DNA of 64,000 bases, from contig CAZUCC010000010.1 in NCBI GenBank assembly GCA_964619065.1, positions 1-64,000 of the forward strand. Direction: 5' to 3'. This stretch comes from JANXUC01 sp964619065 (lineage in GTDB: Bacteria > Acidobacteriota > Terriglobia > Terriglobales > Acidobacteriaceae). The notes under the pieces are model-generated. The model worked only from the letters and a program-made list of their open reading frames with translations. It was not told the origin of the DNA and searched no databases. Position 1 is the first letter of the stretch. Each line of letters begins with the position of its first letter. Made by a program: the position numbers and the translations under genes. Shown here piece after piece: positions 51,255 to 61,146 of the stretch.

Positions 51255-52787
51255 CTACGGAGCGAGTTCGACCGTACGAAGGAAGTCGTAGTTGCCGGCG
51301 GGATTGAGCGTCAGACCCAGCACGCGCCGTCGGTGTACGAGCACATTGTCAAAGTACCAAAGGTGAATGTAAGGAAGGTCGGTGGCTAGAATTCCTTGAA
51401 GTTCCGCGTAAATCGCCTTGCGTTGGACTGGGTCGAGCGTGCGGCGTCCTTCGTCAATAAGAGCATCCGCGCGTGAGTTTGTGTAGAAACCGCGATTGGC
51501 TCCATTCGGAGGAAATCGCGAAGAGTGAAAGACATACTCGAAGATATCTGGATCCTGATTTCCACCAATCCAGCGGAGTGAGTAGAACTGAAACGCGCCT
51601 TTTGCCACGTCCGCCTGGAACGTAGCCGATTCAAAGCTGCGAATGTCGAGCGCTATACCAGCCCTGGCGAGTTGTTCTTGGAGCACGGCCGCCATCAGAC
51701 GCGTGCTCCCATCAGTGGACGTTTTCATGGTGAGCCGGAAACGCACGCCGCTGCGTAGCGGATATCCGGCGTCGTCAAGGAGTTGCCCTGCCTTCACTAG
51801 ATCATGTTCGTAGTGTGGAACTTCGCCGTCATAGGCCCAGCTCTGCGGTGGCAAGATGCTATAGGCGGGCTTGGCTTGATTTCGCCACAAAGATTCGATG
51901 AGCGGCTTGCGATCAATCGCATATGCGATTGCCTGCCTCACCCGCGCATCTTTGAGAATCGGGTCGCGAAGGTTGAACGCCAAATAGGCATACACAGTCC
52001 CGGGCTCTCGTAGAACGTCGAGATTCTTGTCGCTGGTTAATACCGCTGATACATCGGCGGAAAATGCGTTGCACGCCACATCCGCGCTGCCTTTACGCAA
52101 CTCGAGGGCACGAGTGGTCTCATCGGGCACGACCAGGAAGCGCACGGAGTGCAACTTCGGCTTCTCGCCCCAATAATCGTCGTTGCGGGCCAAGACTACA
52201 TCTTGATCTTGTGCCGCGCTCACGAAACGAAATGGTCCCGAACCGATCGGTCGCGCACTCACCTCGGTACCGCTGCCATATGGAACGATCCCACTGGCCC
52301 CTTCGGATAAATTCCACGGCAGAGTGGCGAACGGTTCTTTTAAACGAAATACAACCGTGAAATCATCGGGAGTTTCAATGTCGGCCACATATTTGTAGGC
52401 AGCGGCTTTGGTGCTGGGAATCTTACTTTGCAGCAGGGAATCAAAAGTCCACTTCACGTCGCGCGCCGTGAGGGGGCGCCCGTCATGGAATCGAACCCCG
52501 TGCCGGAGGTGAAAGACATAGCTCAGAGAATCCGGCGCCTCCCAACGTTCCGCGAGGCTGGGTTGCAATTTGAAATGCTCGTCGCGGCGCAGAAGCGCAT
52601 CGAAGATGAGTTCACCAATCCGCTCCGATGGTCCATCGATTCCGACGCGCGGATCAAGATTCGTCGGACTGCTCTCGATGATCATTACAAGGGTGTTGGG
52701 GTCGGGACGTTGCGAACAGGAGAGACTTGTAGCTATCAGAACGCCGAGCAATATTTGAGGACTAATTCGCACAAGTCGGTTATACAT
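51255..52787 (-). CDS. Peptide-type ABC transporter solute-binding lipoprotein
   Basis: A 510-aa family 5 solute-binding protein. A lipobox is seen in LIATSLSCSQ, then IIESSPTNLDPRVGIDG and the typical LAERWEAPDSLSYVFHLRHG. ATG 52787 overlaps the anmK stop by 8 nt. It probably binds oligopeptides or muropeptides; the operon with nagZ and anmK favours cell-wall peptides. No permease or ATPase genes follow. Confidence 0.85.
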   Translation of the reverse strand: MYNRLVRISPQILLGVLIATSLSCSQRPDPNTLVMIIESSPTNLDPRVGIDGPSERIGELIFDALLRRDEHFKLQPSLAERWEAPDSLSYVFHLRHGVRFHDGRPLTARDVKWTFDSLLQSKIPSTKAAAYKYVADIETPDDFTVVFRLKEPFATLPWNLSEGASGIVPYGSGTEVSARPIGSGPFRFVSAAQDQDVVLARNDDYWGEKPKLHSVRFLVVPDETTRALELRKGSADVACNAFSADVSAVLTSDKNLDVLREPGTVYAYLAFNLRDPILKDARVRQAIAYAIDRKPLIESLWRNQAKPAYSILPPQSWAYDGEVPHYEHDLVKAGQLLDDAGYPLRSGVRFRLTMKTSTDGSTRLMAAVLQEQLARAGIALDIRSFESATFQADVAKGAFQFYSLRWIGGNQDPDIFEYVFHSSRFPPNGANRGFYTNSRADALIDEGRRTLDPVQRKAIYAELQGILATDLPYIHLWYFDNVLVHRRRVLGLTLNPAGNYDFLRTVELAP

Positions 52788-53976
52788 ACGAGGCTTTGCC
52801 CAACACGGCAGGCCGCTTGGCGCCGGTCGCCGAGGGAACGTTGGAAGGCCGCCGATGCCAGGTCTCATAGGCAAGCAATGCAAATGCAGCGGCCTCTTTT
52901 GCCTCCGAAGGCAGCCCCAATTCGTCCGAAGAGCGCACTACAAGTCCTAATGGTGCCACCGCATTCGCGAGCATGGCCATGAGGGTCGCGTTTTTCAATC
53001 CACCTCCGGAGACGATGAGCTCCTGATACGCTGCTTTTTTCTGCAGCACAAAATGCTGAATGGATTCTGCAATTGAACGTGCCGTGAGCGCCGTGGCAGT
53101 GGCGAGGATGTCTTCCTTGCGTGCGCCGCCACAGGCACGAGTGAAATGCGCGGCAAACTCCCTGCCGAATTCTTCGCGTCCCGCAGTCTTCGGCGGCTTG
53201 GCTCGAAAGAAGGGCGTTTTCAGATTCTCCTCTAACACGTTCTCGAGCACCGCTCCCATGGCGGCCGTGTGTCCTGCCCGATCATAGGGCTTGCGGAGAA
53301 AGCGTTCGGCTAACGCATCGATCACCATATTTCCTGGGCCAGTATCGAATGCGATGACATCCTTTTGGGCCGCGTTCGGAGGAATTGCCGTCAGGTTGGC
53401 AATACCGCCGATGTTCTGCACAATCCGGCCCTTGGTGGCATGACGGTAAAACATGAAGTCAAGAAATGGAACGAGCGGAGCGCCCTTTCCACCCACCGCT
53501 ATATCCGCTACGCGGAAATCGGAAATAACGGGAACGTCCAAACGCTGGGAAATGAGTGCACCTTCCCCTGTCTGCCACGTAACCGCCAATTTATGCCCAA
53601 GATAGGTTTCTGGGGCTCCCTGATGATAAAGCGTCTGGCCGTGACACCCCACAAGCTCGGCCCGGACGCGGAATCTTTGCTGAGCTGACTGAACCGCTTC
53701 AGCGTAGAGTTCCCCCAATAGAAAATTCAACCGAGCCAGGTCTGCAACCCGCGCGGACGAAGCGTTCATCATTGCTAACACGACGCGACGTACAGGCTTG
53801 GGATAAGGGAATTCGGCATGACCGAGTAGACTAAAGGAGAAATTGGGAGCGCCCCTCGTTTTTTTGGAGGAGCGTTTGAGGGAAGAACTTTTGCGCGAAA
53901 AAGGTCCGGAGATTCTCACCAGCGCAACATTGATTCCATCCGCCGAGGTCCCACTCATTACGCCGGCAACGATCAT
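52780..53976 (-). CDS. anmK: Anhydro-N-acetylmuramic acid kinase
   Basis: A 398-aa ASKHA-fold kinase that opens and phosphorylates 1,6-anhydro-MurNAc to MurNAc-6-phosphate in peptidoglycan recycling. The signature GVMSGTSADGI opens it, with IGGIANLT and FDTGPGNMVIDA further in. ATG 53976 overlaps the nagZ TGA (ATGA); the extra upstream open frame belongs to nagZ. MurNAc-6-P etherase (murQ) is not in the window. Confidence 0.92.
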   Translation of the reverse strand: MIVAGVMSGTSADGINVALVRISGPFSRKSSSLKRSSKKTRGAPNFSFSLLGHAEFPYPKPVRRVVLAMMNASSARVADLARLNFLLGELYAEAVQSAQQRFRVRAELVGCHGQTLYHQGAPETYLGHKLAVTWQTGEGALISQRLDVPVISDFRVADIAVGGKGAPLVPFLDFMFYRHATKGRIVQNIGGIANLTAIPPNAAQKDVIAFDTGPGNMVIDALAERFLRKPYDRAGHTAAMGAVLENVLEENLKTPFFRAKPPKTAGREEFGREFAAHFTRACGGARKEDILATATALTARSIAESIQHFVLQKKAAYQELIVSGGGLKNATLMAMLANAVAPLGLVVRSSDELGLPSEAKEAAAFALLAYETWHRRPSNVPSATGAKRPAVLGKASYV

Positions 53977-55070
53977 GCCTGTTCCTCGCGGGCCAGCGTT
54001 TCCATGCGCACGCGTTCTCCAAGTTCCCACAGCATACGAGAAAAGTTCGCCACTCTGGCTTGTGTTGGACGAGTTCGTGCCCGCGTCGCAAGTATCTTCG
54101 CGAACTTCTTCTTGTGGCGCGCCACTCTCGCCGAAGATTCTTGTACCTTCGCGCCCAAACGGTGGTCACGATCAACTTCTCGCGCCACGGAATCATAGGC
54201 TCGCAAAATTTGTTCCTCGCTGTGGCAGATTAGCAACAAGTCAGCGCCTGCACGCAATGCCTGCGCGGCGGCTTCTTCCGTGGGTGCAGCCTTTTGCAAT
54301 GCTCCCATCTCCATGTCGTCGGTCACAACCAAACCCGTGTACTCCAGCGTCTTGCGCAGGATTTCGGTCATCCATTTCTTAGACAACGATGCCGGTGTCT
54401 GGTCATGGGTAACGCCGGCATAGATCGTGTGGCACACCATGATGAAAGGAAGATCGCGACGCAAAGTTCGATAGGGCTGGATATCTTCGGCCAACAATCG
54501 CCGCAACGATTTTTTAATGACTGGCAGATCCTGGTGCGTATCTAGCGAAACTTCACCGAGGCCAGGGAAGTGCTTACCGCAACCCAGCACATGCGAATCC
54601 GCGAGTCCGTGCAAGAATGCTCGCGCATAGCGTGTGGTTTCTTTTGGATCGGCGGAGACGACGCGTGACTCCAGAACTGGCAGTGCGGGAGGCAAAGCCA
54701 AATCCAGCGTAGGTGCAAAATCGACGTTGAATCCCGCGGCGTGGCAAATCGCTCCAATCAACTTCCCATGCAGGCGGAACAGATCGACGTCACCAGTCGC
54801 AAACACGCTGGCCGCTGATGGAGATGGTCCGAAGACATCGCGCAAGCGGTCGACCGTACCGCCCTCCATATCGACGCATGTGAACAGAGGAGTCGGAACA
54901 AAGCGCTGGCACTCGCGCAGCAACTCCCATGTCTGTTCCGCACTCACAATATTGCGTTGGAACAGGATCACACCCGCAGGTCGCACCCGCGTCAAGAGTG
55001 CCCGCAGAGAGGGCGACATCGCCGTCCCTTCAAAGCCGATAATGAAGTTGTCGCCTAGATTCCCGCGCAT
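53973..55070 (-). CDS. nagZ: Beta-N-acetylhexosaminidase NagZ (GH3)
   Basis: A 365-aa GH3 enzyme that releases GlcNAc from cell-wall GlcNAc-anhydroMurNAc. The nucleophile Asp is in VVTDDMEMGAL, and the CGKHFPGLGEVSLDTHQDLP segment holds the Asp-Thr-His dyad. The usual PGHG reads PGLG here (His to Leu), while the DxH catalytic pair is kept. There is no signal peptide, so it acts in the cytoplasm. It is followed by anmK in an overlapping operon. Confidence 0.9.
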   Translation of the reverse strand: MRGNLGDNFIIGFEGTAMSPSLRALLTRVRPAGVILFQRNIVSAEQTWELLRECQRFVPTPLFTCVDMEGGTVDRLRDVFGPSPSAASVFATGDVDLFRLHGKLIGAICHAAGFNVDFAPTLDLALPPALPVLESRVVSADPKETTRYARAFLHGLADSHVLGCGKHFPGLGEVSLDTHQDLPVIKKSLRRLLAEDIQPYRTLRRDLPFIMVCHTIYAGVTHDQTPASLSKKWMTEILRKTLEYTGLVVTDDMEMGALQKAAPTEEAAAQALRAGADLLLICHSEEQILRAYDSVAREVDRDHRLGAKVQESSARVARHKKKFAKILATRARTRPTQARVANFSRMLWELGERVRMETLAREEQA

Positions 55071-55084
55071 ACGTAAACGTCTGA

Positions 55085-57766
55085 TTACTCGACCTGGGAC
55101 TTCAGCTCTGCCAACAAGTTCATCGCCTCAAGCGGAGTGAGCCGGTTCAAGTCCACTTCACGCAATCGGTTGAGAACCTCGTGCGACAGCGGCGTAAAGA
55201 TGGTCAACTGGCGTGGTAGAGGTTGTGTATCGCCAGTGCCCAAGCGTCCAGTAGCTGTGCGCTCCGCATTCTCGTGTTCGGCCAAAACCTCACGCGCCCG
55301 GGTGATCACTTCCGTGGGCAATCCCGCTAGCTTGGCGACTTCAATACCGTAGCTTTGATCCGCCGCTCCGGGCTCCACTTTGCGGAGAAATACGACATCG
55401 CCGCCTGTTTCCTTGACAGCGACGTGAAAATTCTTCACTCCGGACAACGTCTCCGCCAGTTCCGTCAATTCAAAATAGTGAGTCGCAAAGAGCGTCTTGG
55501 CCCGCGTCCGTCGATGCAGGTACTCCACTGCCGACCATGCAATTGCCAATCCATCATAGGTGGATGTGCCGCGTCCCACCTCGTCCAGCAAGATAAGCGA
55601 CTTCGGTGTGGCCGTGTGCAGAATAGCTGCCGTCTCCGTCATCTCGACCATGAATGTGGAGCGTCCGCGAGCCAGATTGTCGCTGGCTCCAATGCGTGTA
55701 AAGATTCGATCGACTAGGCTGAGCCGCATGGTTTGCGCGGGAACAAAAGATCCCATCTGCGCCATGATCACCAACAAAGCGGTTTGCCGCAGGTACGTGC
55801 TCTTGCCACCCATGTTCGGACCGGTCAGCACCAGAATCGCCTGCGTCGTGCGGTTCAGGAACAAATCGTTGGGAACAAAACGGTCTCCAATGGCCGAGTG
55901 TTGCTCAATCACTGGATGCCGCCCTTGCCGAACTTCCAAATCGCCGGAATCATCGAATTGGGGCCGCGTGTAGCCGCGCATTGCGGCCACGTGCGCAAAT
56001 GATGCCAGTACATCGGTTTCCGCCAGGGCGCGCGCCGTTTGCCGGATGCGCTTCGCCTCGGCCGCAATCGCGGAGCGCAGTTCCTGGAACAATCGTCGCT
56101 CGATTTCGAGAATTCGTTCCTGCGCATCGAGTACTTTGGACTCGTATTCCTTGAGCTCCGGCGTCGTGAAGCGTTCAGCGTTGACGAGTGTTTGTTTTCG
56201 TTCGTAGTCGGCGGGTACCAGGTGAAGGTTAGGTTTGGAGACCTCCAGATAGTAGCCAAAAATCTGGTTGAACTTTACCTTCAGCGAATTGATTTTCGTA
56301 CGCTCGCGTTCGCGCTGCTCAATCTGGGCAATGTATTGGCGGCTGTTGTGCCGCAAATCGCGGAGCTCATCGAGTTGCGCGTCTACACCCTTGCGGATCA
56401 CATTGCCGTCTGCAAGCGTGAGCGGAGGCTCGTCGGCAAGCGTTCCTTGAATCTTCTGGCGCAGGTCGCCGAGTTCGTCGATGGCGGTGTGCAGAGCGCT
56501 GATTCTAGCTGTGTTCAGTTTAGCTAACGCAGCTCGTACTAAGGGCAATTGCGCCAGGGAAGCGGCCATGCTGAGTAGATCCCGGGGATTCGCTGTCTCC
56601 AACGTGACCCGGCTCAGCAAGCGTTCCAAGTCGAGCACTTCCTGGAGCGCTCGCTGCAAATCCTCGCGGGTGACGGTATCTCGCAACAGTGTCTCCACGG
56701 CATCCAGCCGCGCGTTGATCTCATCGCCGTCTAGGGAAGGTCGCAGCATCCACGCCCGGAGCAGGCGTTTACCCATGGGAGTCGCGGTCGCATCGAGCGA
56801 GCGAAAAAGAGTGATACCAGCATCAGTTCCGCTGAACAACGGCTCCACAAGTTCGAGGTTCCGAACTGTCACGGTGTCTAGCGCTAGGCAGTCTTGTCGC
56901 TCAAAGAACCCAATGCGGTCGACATGATCGAGAGTGCCGCGCTGCGTTGAACGAACATAGTGCAGGATGGCTCCCGCCGCTGCTGCTGCCGCGGGTTTGC
57001 CAGCTAGTCCAAAACCTTCCAGCGACAAAACACCAAAGTGATTTTCTAACAAAGGAATTGCGTGGTCCGGCGCGAAGATCCAATCATCGAGCGGAGTTTC
57101 TGCCCAGGCGGGCCGCTCCCACTCATCGTTGTTAGGGATCTGCGGGCTAGAAAACCGCGGTGAAGACGGAGCTGTCCCGGTTTTCAACAGCGCAGCGCAA
57201 CCCTCGGCGGACGCGAACAGAGGCATGGAAGCGGCAAAGAGCACTTCCTTCGGGCGTAGCTGCTGCATTTCTTCCCGTACCCGCCGAGCCGCGTCTTGAC
57301 CCTGAAACTCCGTCGCTCGGAATTCGCCGGTCGAGAGGTCTAACGCAGAAAAGCCGACTGCGCCTCCAGCTTCCACCACCGCCGCCAGAAAGTTGTTCTC
57401 CTCAGCGGGAGCTGCCAGCTCGGCTGCCGTACCCGGCGTGATGACCCGCGTTACTTCCCGCCGCACCAACTTTTTTGCCTGCCGGGGGTCTTCCATCTGT
57501 TCGCAAATCGCGACCTTGAATCCCTTGCGGATAAGCTTGGCAATGTATCCCTCGGCGGCGTGGTAGGGGATGCCGCACATCGGGATTTTCATGCCTTTTT
57601 CCTTATTGCGGGAGGTCAGCGTAATCTGCAGTTCGCGCGCACCAACCACAGCATCCTCGAAAAACATCTCGTAGAAGTCGCCGAGACGGAAGAAAACCAG
57701 AGCGCTGGGGTGCTCTTTCTTCACGGCGGCGTACTGCCGCATCAGCGGCGTGGATTGTTCATTCAT
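55085..57766 (-). CDS. mutS: DNA mismatch repair protein MutS
   Basis: An 893-aa MutS. The mismatch-reading Phe-x-Glu is at residues 31-33 (GDFYEMF). The core/clamp region is in the middle, and the ATPase has Walker A GPNMGGKST, Walker B LLDEVGRGTSTYDG and ATHYFELTEL. It recognises mispairs and recruits MutL. Its stop is 14 nt upstream of nagZ, so the two may be co-transcribed. Confidence 0.96.
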   Translation of the reverse strand: MNEQSTPLMRQYAAVKKEHPSALVFFRLGDFYEMFFEDAVVGARELQITLTSRNKEKGMKIPMCGIPYHAAEGYIAKLIRKGFKVAICEQMEDPRQAKKLVRREVTRVITPGTAAELAAPAEENNFLAAVVEAGGAVGFSALDLSTGEFRATEFQGQDAARRVREEMQQLRPKEVLFAASMPLFASAEGCAALLKTGTAPSSPRFSSPQIPNNDEWERPAWAETPLDDWIFAPDHAIPLLENHFGVLSLEGFGLAGKPAAAAAAGAILHYVRSTQRGTLDHVDRIGFFERQDCLALDTVTVRNLELVEPLFSGTDAGITLFRSLDATATPMGKRLLRAWMLRPSLDGDEINARLDAVETLLRDTVTREDLQRALQEVLDLERLLSRVTLETANPRDLLSMAASLAQLPLVRAALAKLNTARISALHTAIDELGDLRQKIQGTLADEPPLTLADGNVIRKGVDAQLDELRDLRHNSRQYIAQIEQRERERTKINSLKVKFNQIFGYYLEVSKPNLHLVPADYERKQTLVNAERFTTPELKEYESKVLDAQERILEIERRLFQELRSAIAAEAKRIRQTARALAETDVLASFAHVAAMRGYTRPQFDDSGDLEVRQGRHPVIEQHSAIGDRFVPNDLFLNRTTQAILVLTGPNMGGKSTYLRQTALLVIMAQMGSFVPAQTMRLSLVDRIFTRIGASDNLARGRSTFMVEMTETAAILHTATPKSLILLDEVGRGTSTYDGLAIAWSAVEYLHRRTRAKTLFATHYFELTELAETLSGVKNFHVAVKETGGDVVFLRKVEPGAADQSYGIEVAKLAGLPTEVITRAREVLAEHENAERTATGRLGTGDTQPLPRQLTIFTPLSHEVLNRLREVDLNRLTPLEAMNLLAELKSQVE

Positions 57767-57858
57767 TGAGCAGCGTGTGCGCGGATTATATCAGTCGTCT
57801 GCCCTGACCTTTTTTATGCGTTTGACTTCCGCGTCGACAAGGTGCTTCTCTAGAGCTC

Positions 57859-58851
57859 ATGGAATTGCGTAAAGATCCTCTCACTCGATCCTGGGTCATC
57901 ACGGGAGACGACGTTCCCGATCTTGGGCCAAGGCCCGAGCCCTTCTGTCGCTTCTGTCCGGACGCGCCCGCATCCACGCAGATCGTTTCCACGCTTCCGG
58001 GACTTGAGGGTGCGCTCTTCTCGGCACGCTCCTTCGTGCATCCGCACCCGCTCTACCGTATTGAGGGAGAGCCTTCGCGGCGTGGCGATGGCATCTACGA
58101 CCGAATGTCCCCTACGGGCGCGCATGAAGTATTGGTGGAGAATCCGCGCCACGATGGCCATATCTGGAACGTCAAAAATGCGGAAATCGAACGCTTTCTG
58201 GTGCTCGCCGCCCAGCGCATGCAGGATCTCAAAGGCGACCAGCGCTTCAAGTACATCAGCATGTTCAAGAACCACGGCGCCGGTGCCGCTCAGGAATTTG
58301 AGCATCCCCACGCGCAACTGACCGCAACTACCTTTGTTCCCCGGCGCGTGCTCTATGAACTCCGCGCGGGACGCGAATATTTTGCCACGAAGGAAAGGTG
58401 CGTCTTTTGCGACATCCTGGCGCAAGAGTTGCGGCAGAGCCAGCGCATTGTGGAGGTTCGTGGGGATTACATCGCGCTGTGTCCCTATGCGCCGCGCGTT
58501 CCTTACGAAACCTGGATCATTTCCCGCGTCCACGACGCGGCATTCGAGCGCGCCGCTCTTTCGCGCGCTTCGGGCATGATGGATCTGGGCGCCCTGCTTC
58601 GCCGGACCCTGCGTCGCATTCGTACGATCACTGAGCAGTTTCACCTGGTCCTGCACACCGCTCCGAACACGCTGCACAGCTCCGGCACGCTAGGCTACTG
58701 GAAAACGCTCGACGACGACTACCATTGGCACATCGAGATTTTGCCAGTGATCAAAGCAACGGCTAAGTCCTACACCTTCAAGGAGGTGTACTTCTCGCCG
58801 GTGAGTTCAGAGACGGCGGCACAACAACTGCGCGACGCTAACGCGAACTAA
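57859..58851 (+). CDS. galT: Galactose-1-phosphate uridylyltransferase family protein
   Basis: A 330-aa HIT-superfamily enzyme. The active site is EHPHAQLTAT (H-x-H, covalent uridylyl-His). Zinc-type Cys pairs CRFC near residues 31-34 and CVFC later are visible. It transfers UMP between UDP-glucose and galactose-1-P in the Leloir pathway or acts on a related sugar phosphate. It starts divergently from mutS. No galK or galE is near. Confidence 0.85.
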   Translation: MELRKDPLTRSWVITGDDVPDLGPRPEPFCRFCPDAPASTQIVSTLPGLEGALFSARSFVHPHPLYRIEGEPSRRGDGIYDRMSPTGAHEVLVENPRHDGHIWNVKNAEIERFLVLAAQRMQDLKGDQRFKYISMFKNHGAGAAQEFEHPHAQLTATTFVPRRVLYELRAGREYFATKERCVFCDILAQELRQSQRIVEVRGDYIALCPYAPRVPYETWIISRVHDAAFERAALSRASGMMDLGALLRRTLRRIRTITEQFHLVLHTAPNTLHSSGTLGYWKTLDDDYHWHIEILPVIKATAKSYTFKEVYFSPVSSETAAQQLRDANAN

Positions 58852-58867
58852 TCGCTAGCGGATTTCG

Positions 58868-58897
58868 GCTGCCGGCCGGCAGCTCCACGGTTTTTTT
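58868..58897 (+). terminator. Probable Rho-independent terminator after galT
   Basis: The palindrome GCTGCCGG-CCGGCAGC is followed, after TCCACGG, by seven T. The spacer to the T-run is longer than usual. Confidence 0.45.
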
Positions 58898-58999
58898 CGA
58901 ACTGGAAGCTGAAAGGCAGATACACGCACCAGTGATTTGTGCGTAAATCCTCGCGATTCCCCGCTGCCCGTCTATAATTTCGGTAGCTGATACCGACCT

Positions 59000-59815
59000 A
59001 TGCCAGTTCTCTGGTTGCGAGTCGCGGTTACCTTCTATGCGGTGGGATTGATGTACGCACTGCTCGCGGTGTCGAGTGGGCATGAGTTTCTGCGCAAGAT
59101 CGCCCTACCCTCCATGAGCCTGGGCATGGTTTTCCAGTTCGTGGCTCTTGCGGAAGAAGGTATTCTCAGCAAGCGGCTTCTCACTGCATCGATTCACAAT
59201 TCCGAATCGCTTTTGGCCTTCGTGATCATGCTCGTCTTCATGCTGGTCTACGCGTTTTATCGTACTCTTTCGCCGGGAATCGTCGCCTTTCCCATCGTAT
59301 TTCTTCTCACGTTTGTGGCCGCCAGCGGACAGCAACCATTTCTATGGACTTCAGAAGGTCCGGGCAACGGCTGGATCCTGGCACACATCGGTTTGATCTT
59401 TACAGGCTACGCAGCGCTGTTCCTGAGCTTTGGCGCGAGCATTCTCTATCTCCTGCAGGAGAGGAATCTGAAGGCCAAGAATGGCTTGGGAATCCTCACC
59501 AATCTTCCGTCGCTCGGCACCATTGACGAAATTGGGTATCGGTCGCTGCTGCTCGGTTTCCCGTTCATGACGCTCGGGCTGATCGCGGGTTCGGTCGTGG
59601 CTCAAGCGAGGTTTGGGCCCACGTATTTCACGGATTCCAAAGTCCTGCTTTCTATGCTGATGTGGGTCGTATATCTCATCCTGCTCTACACGCGCTGGAA
59701 CGCCGGTTGGCGGGGCCGCCGTGCCGCATACCTGGCGGCGGTGGCGTTTGTGGTGGCGGTCTTTGCCTGGGCCGCGAACTTCTTCAGCAGTATGCACAGG
59801 TTCGTACAGTCATGA
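59000..59815 (+). CDS. CcsA/HemX-like cytochrome c assembly membrane protein
   Basis: A 271-aa protein with about eight helices. It contains the HSESLLAFVIMLVF and GPGNGWILAHIGLIFTGYAAL segments of the CcsA/CcmC family, with His residues for heme contact. The Trp-rich WWD motif is weak. Members next to hemA are called HemX and modulate glutamyl-tRNA reductase or heme handling. Its stop overlaps hemA (ATGA). Confidence 0.82.
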   Translation: MPVLWLRVAVTFYAVGLMYALLAVSSGHEFLRKIALPSMSLGMVFQFVALAEEGILSKRLLTASIHNSESLLAFVIMLVFMLVYAFYRTLSPGIVAFPIVFLLTFVAASGQQPFLWTSEGPGNGWILAHIGLIFTGYAALFLSFGASILYLLQERNLKAKNGLGILTNLPSLGTIDEIGYRSLLLGFPFMTLGLIAGSVVAQARFGPTYFTDSKVLLSMLMWVVYLILLYTRWNAGWRGRRAAYLAAVAFVVAVFAWAANFFSSMHRFVQS

Positions 59816-61146
59816 CGCTGCAGCTCATCGGGATTAACCACAAGAGCGCACCGGTGGAAGTGCGCGAGCGGCTGGCGATTTCCGAGGCGCGTCTCCCCGA
59901 TGCTTGTCAACGCCTTGCCCGGCACCCCGGAATTCAGGAAGGCCTGATCATTTCCACCTGCAACCGTGTCGAATTGCTGACCTCCGCCGCCAACGGTGTG
60001 GTCGACCTGCGCGGCTTCCTGCACGAGTACTTTCACATCAATGCCGCGGATTTCGAGCCGCACCTCTATGAATTCCACGAGCGCGAAGCCATCCGCCATC
60101 TCTTCCGCGTTGCGTCCAGTCTGGACTCAATGGTTGTGGGCGAGCCGCAGATTCTTGGACAGGTGAAGGACGCCTACACCATCGCGCGCGGCGTGGGAGC
60201 TGTGCAGGGCAACCTTGATCCTTTGCTTTCGCGCGCCTTCGCAGTTGCCAAAAAAGTTCGCACAGAAACTGCTGTTGGCAGTTCGTCCGTCTCCATTGCC
60301 TCGGTCGCTGTGGAACTTGCTAAAAAGATTTTTGGTTCACTGCGCGGCAAGAGCGTCTATCTGATTGGCGCGGGCAAGATGATCGAACTGGCGGCGCGGC
60401 ACCTGGTATCACAGGGAGCCAGCACGATCTTCGTTGCCAACCGCACTTACGACCGGGCTGTGGAGATCGCGCAAAAATTCAACGGCCAAGCGATGCGTTT
60501 TGAAGATCTCTACAATACAGTCGATCGCGCCGACATCGTGATTAGCTCGACTGGCGCTCCGCATGCGATCTTCCGCCGCGAGCATGGTGAAAAATTTCTG
60601 GCTCGCCGCAAAAACGAGCCCATGTTCTTCATCGATATTGCCGTGCCTCGCGACGTTGACCCCGAGCTGAACAAGCTCGAAGGTGTCTTTGTCTACGATA
60701 TCGACGATCTACAACAGGCCGTTTCAGCGCATCTGGCAGGCCGTGGTAAGGAGGCCGAGCGCGCCGAGCGCATCGTCGACATCGAAGTTGACCTCTATGT
60801 GCAACGCTTGCGCACGCGCGATGTGGTGCCCATGATTGTTAGCCTGCAAGATCAGTTCGAGACCATCCGGCAGGCTGAAATCGATCGTGTACGCGGCCGC
60901 TTGGGCAAGCTTTCTCCCGAGCAGGAGCAGGCGCTCGACACCCTGACACAGGGCATCGTGAGAAAGATTCTTCATATGCCCATCAGCACGCTGAAGACTG
61001 CAGTGCGCGACCCGCAATCGACCACAGTGGAGGAGCTCATTCGCCGCATGTTTAAGCTGGGTAGTGTCACTGAAGGCGATAACCCGGAGGGTGCAAACTC
61101 CGAACGTAGTGGCAAGCCCGGCCCAGTATCGGAAGATCCAAACTGA
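59812..61146 (+). CDS. hemA: Glutamyl-tRNA reductase
   Basis: A 444-aa enzyme that reduces glutamyl-tRNA to glutamate-1-semialdehyde, the first step of C5 heme synthesis. It has the catalytic Cys in ISTCNRVELL, the substrate-site LDSMVVGEPQILGQVKDAY, the NADPH motif LIGAGKM and a C-terminal dimerisation helix. ATG 59812 lies in an ATGA overlap; upstream frame is rejected. It overlaps hemC by one nt. Confidence 0.94.
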   Translation: MTLQLIGINHKSAPVEVRERLAISEARLPDACQRLARHPGIQEGLIISTCNRVELLTSAANGVVDLRGFLHEYFHINAADFEPHLYEFHEREAIRHLFRVASSLDSMVVGEPQILGQVKDAYTIARGVGAVQGNLDPLLSRAFAVAKKVRTETAVGSSSVSIASVAVELAKKIFGSLRGKSVYLIGAGKMIELAARHLVSQGASTIFVANRTYDRAVEIAQKFNGQAMRFEDLYNTVDRADIVISSTGAPHAIFRREHGEKFLARRKNEPMFFIDIAVPRDVDPELNKLEGVFVYDIDDLQQAVSAHLAGRGKEAERAERIVDIEVDLYVQRLRTRDVVPMIVSLQDQFETIRQAEIDRVRGRLGKLSPEQEQALDTLTQGIVRKILHMPISTLKTAVRDPQSTTVEELIRRMFKLGSVTEGDNPEGANSERSGKPGPVSEDPN

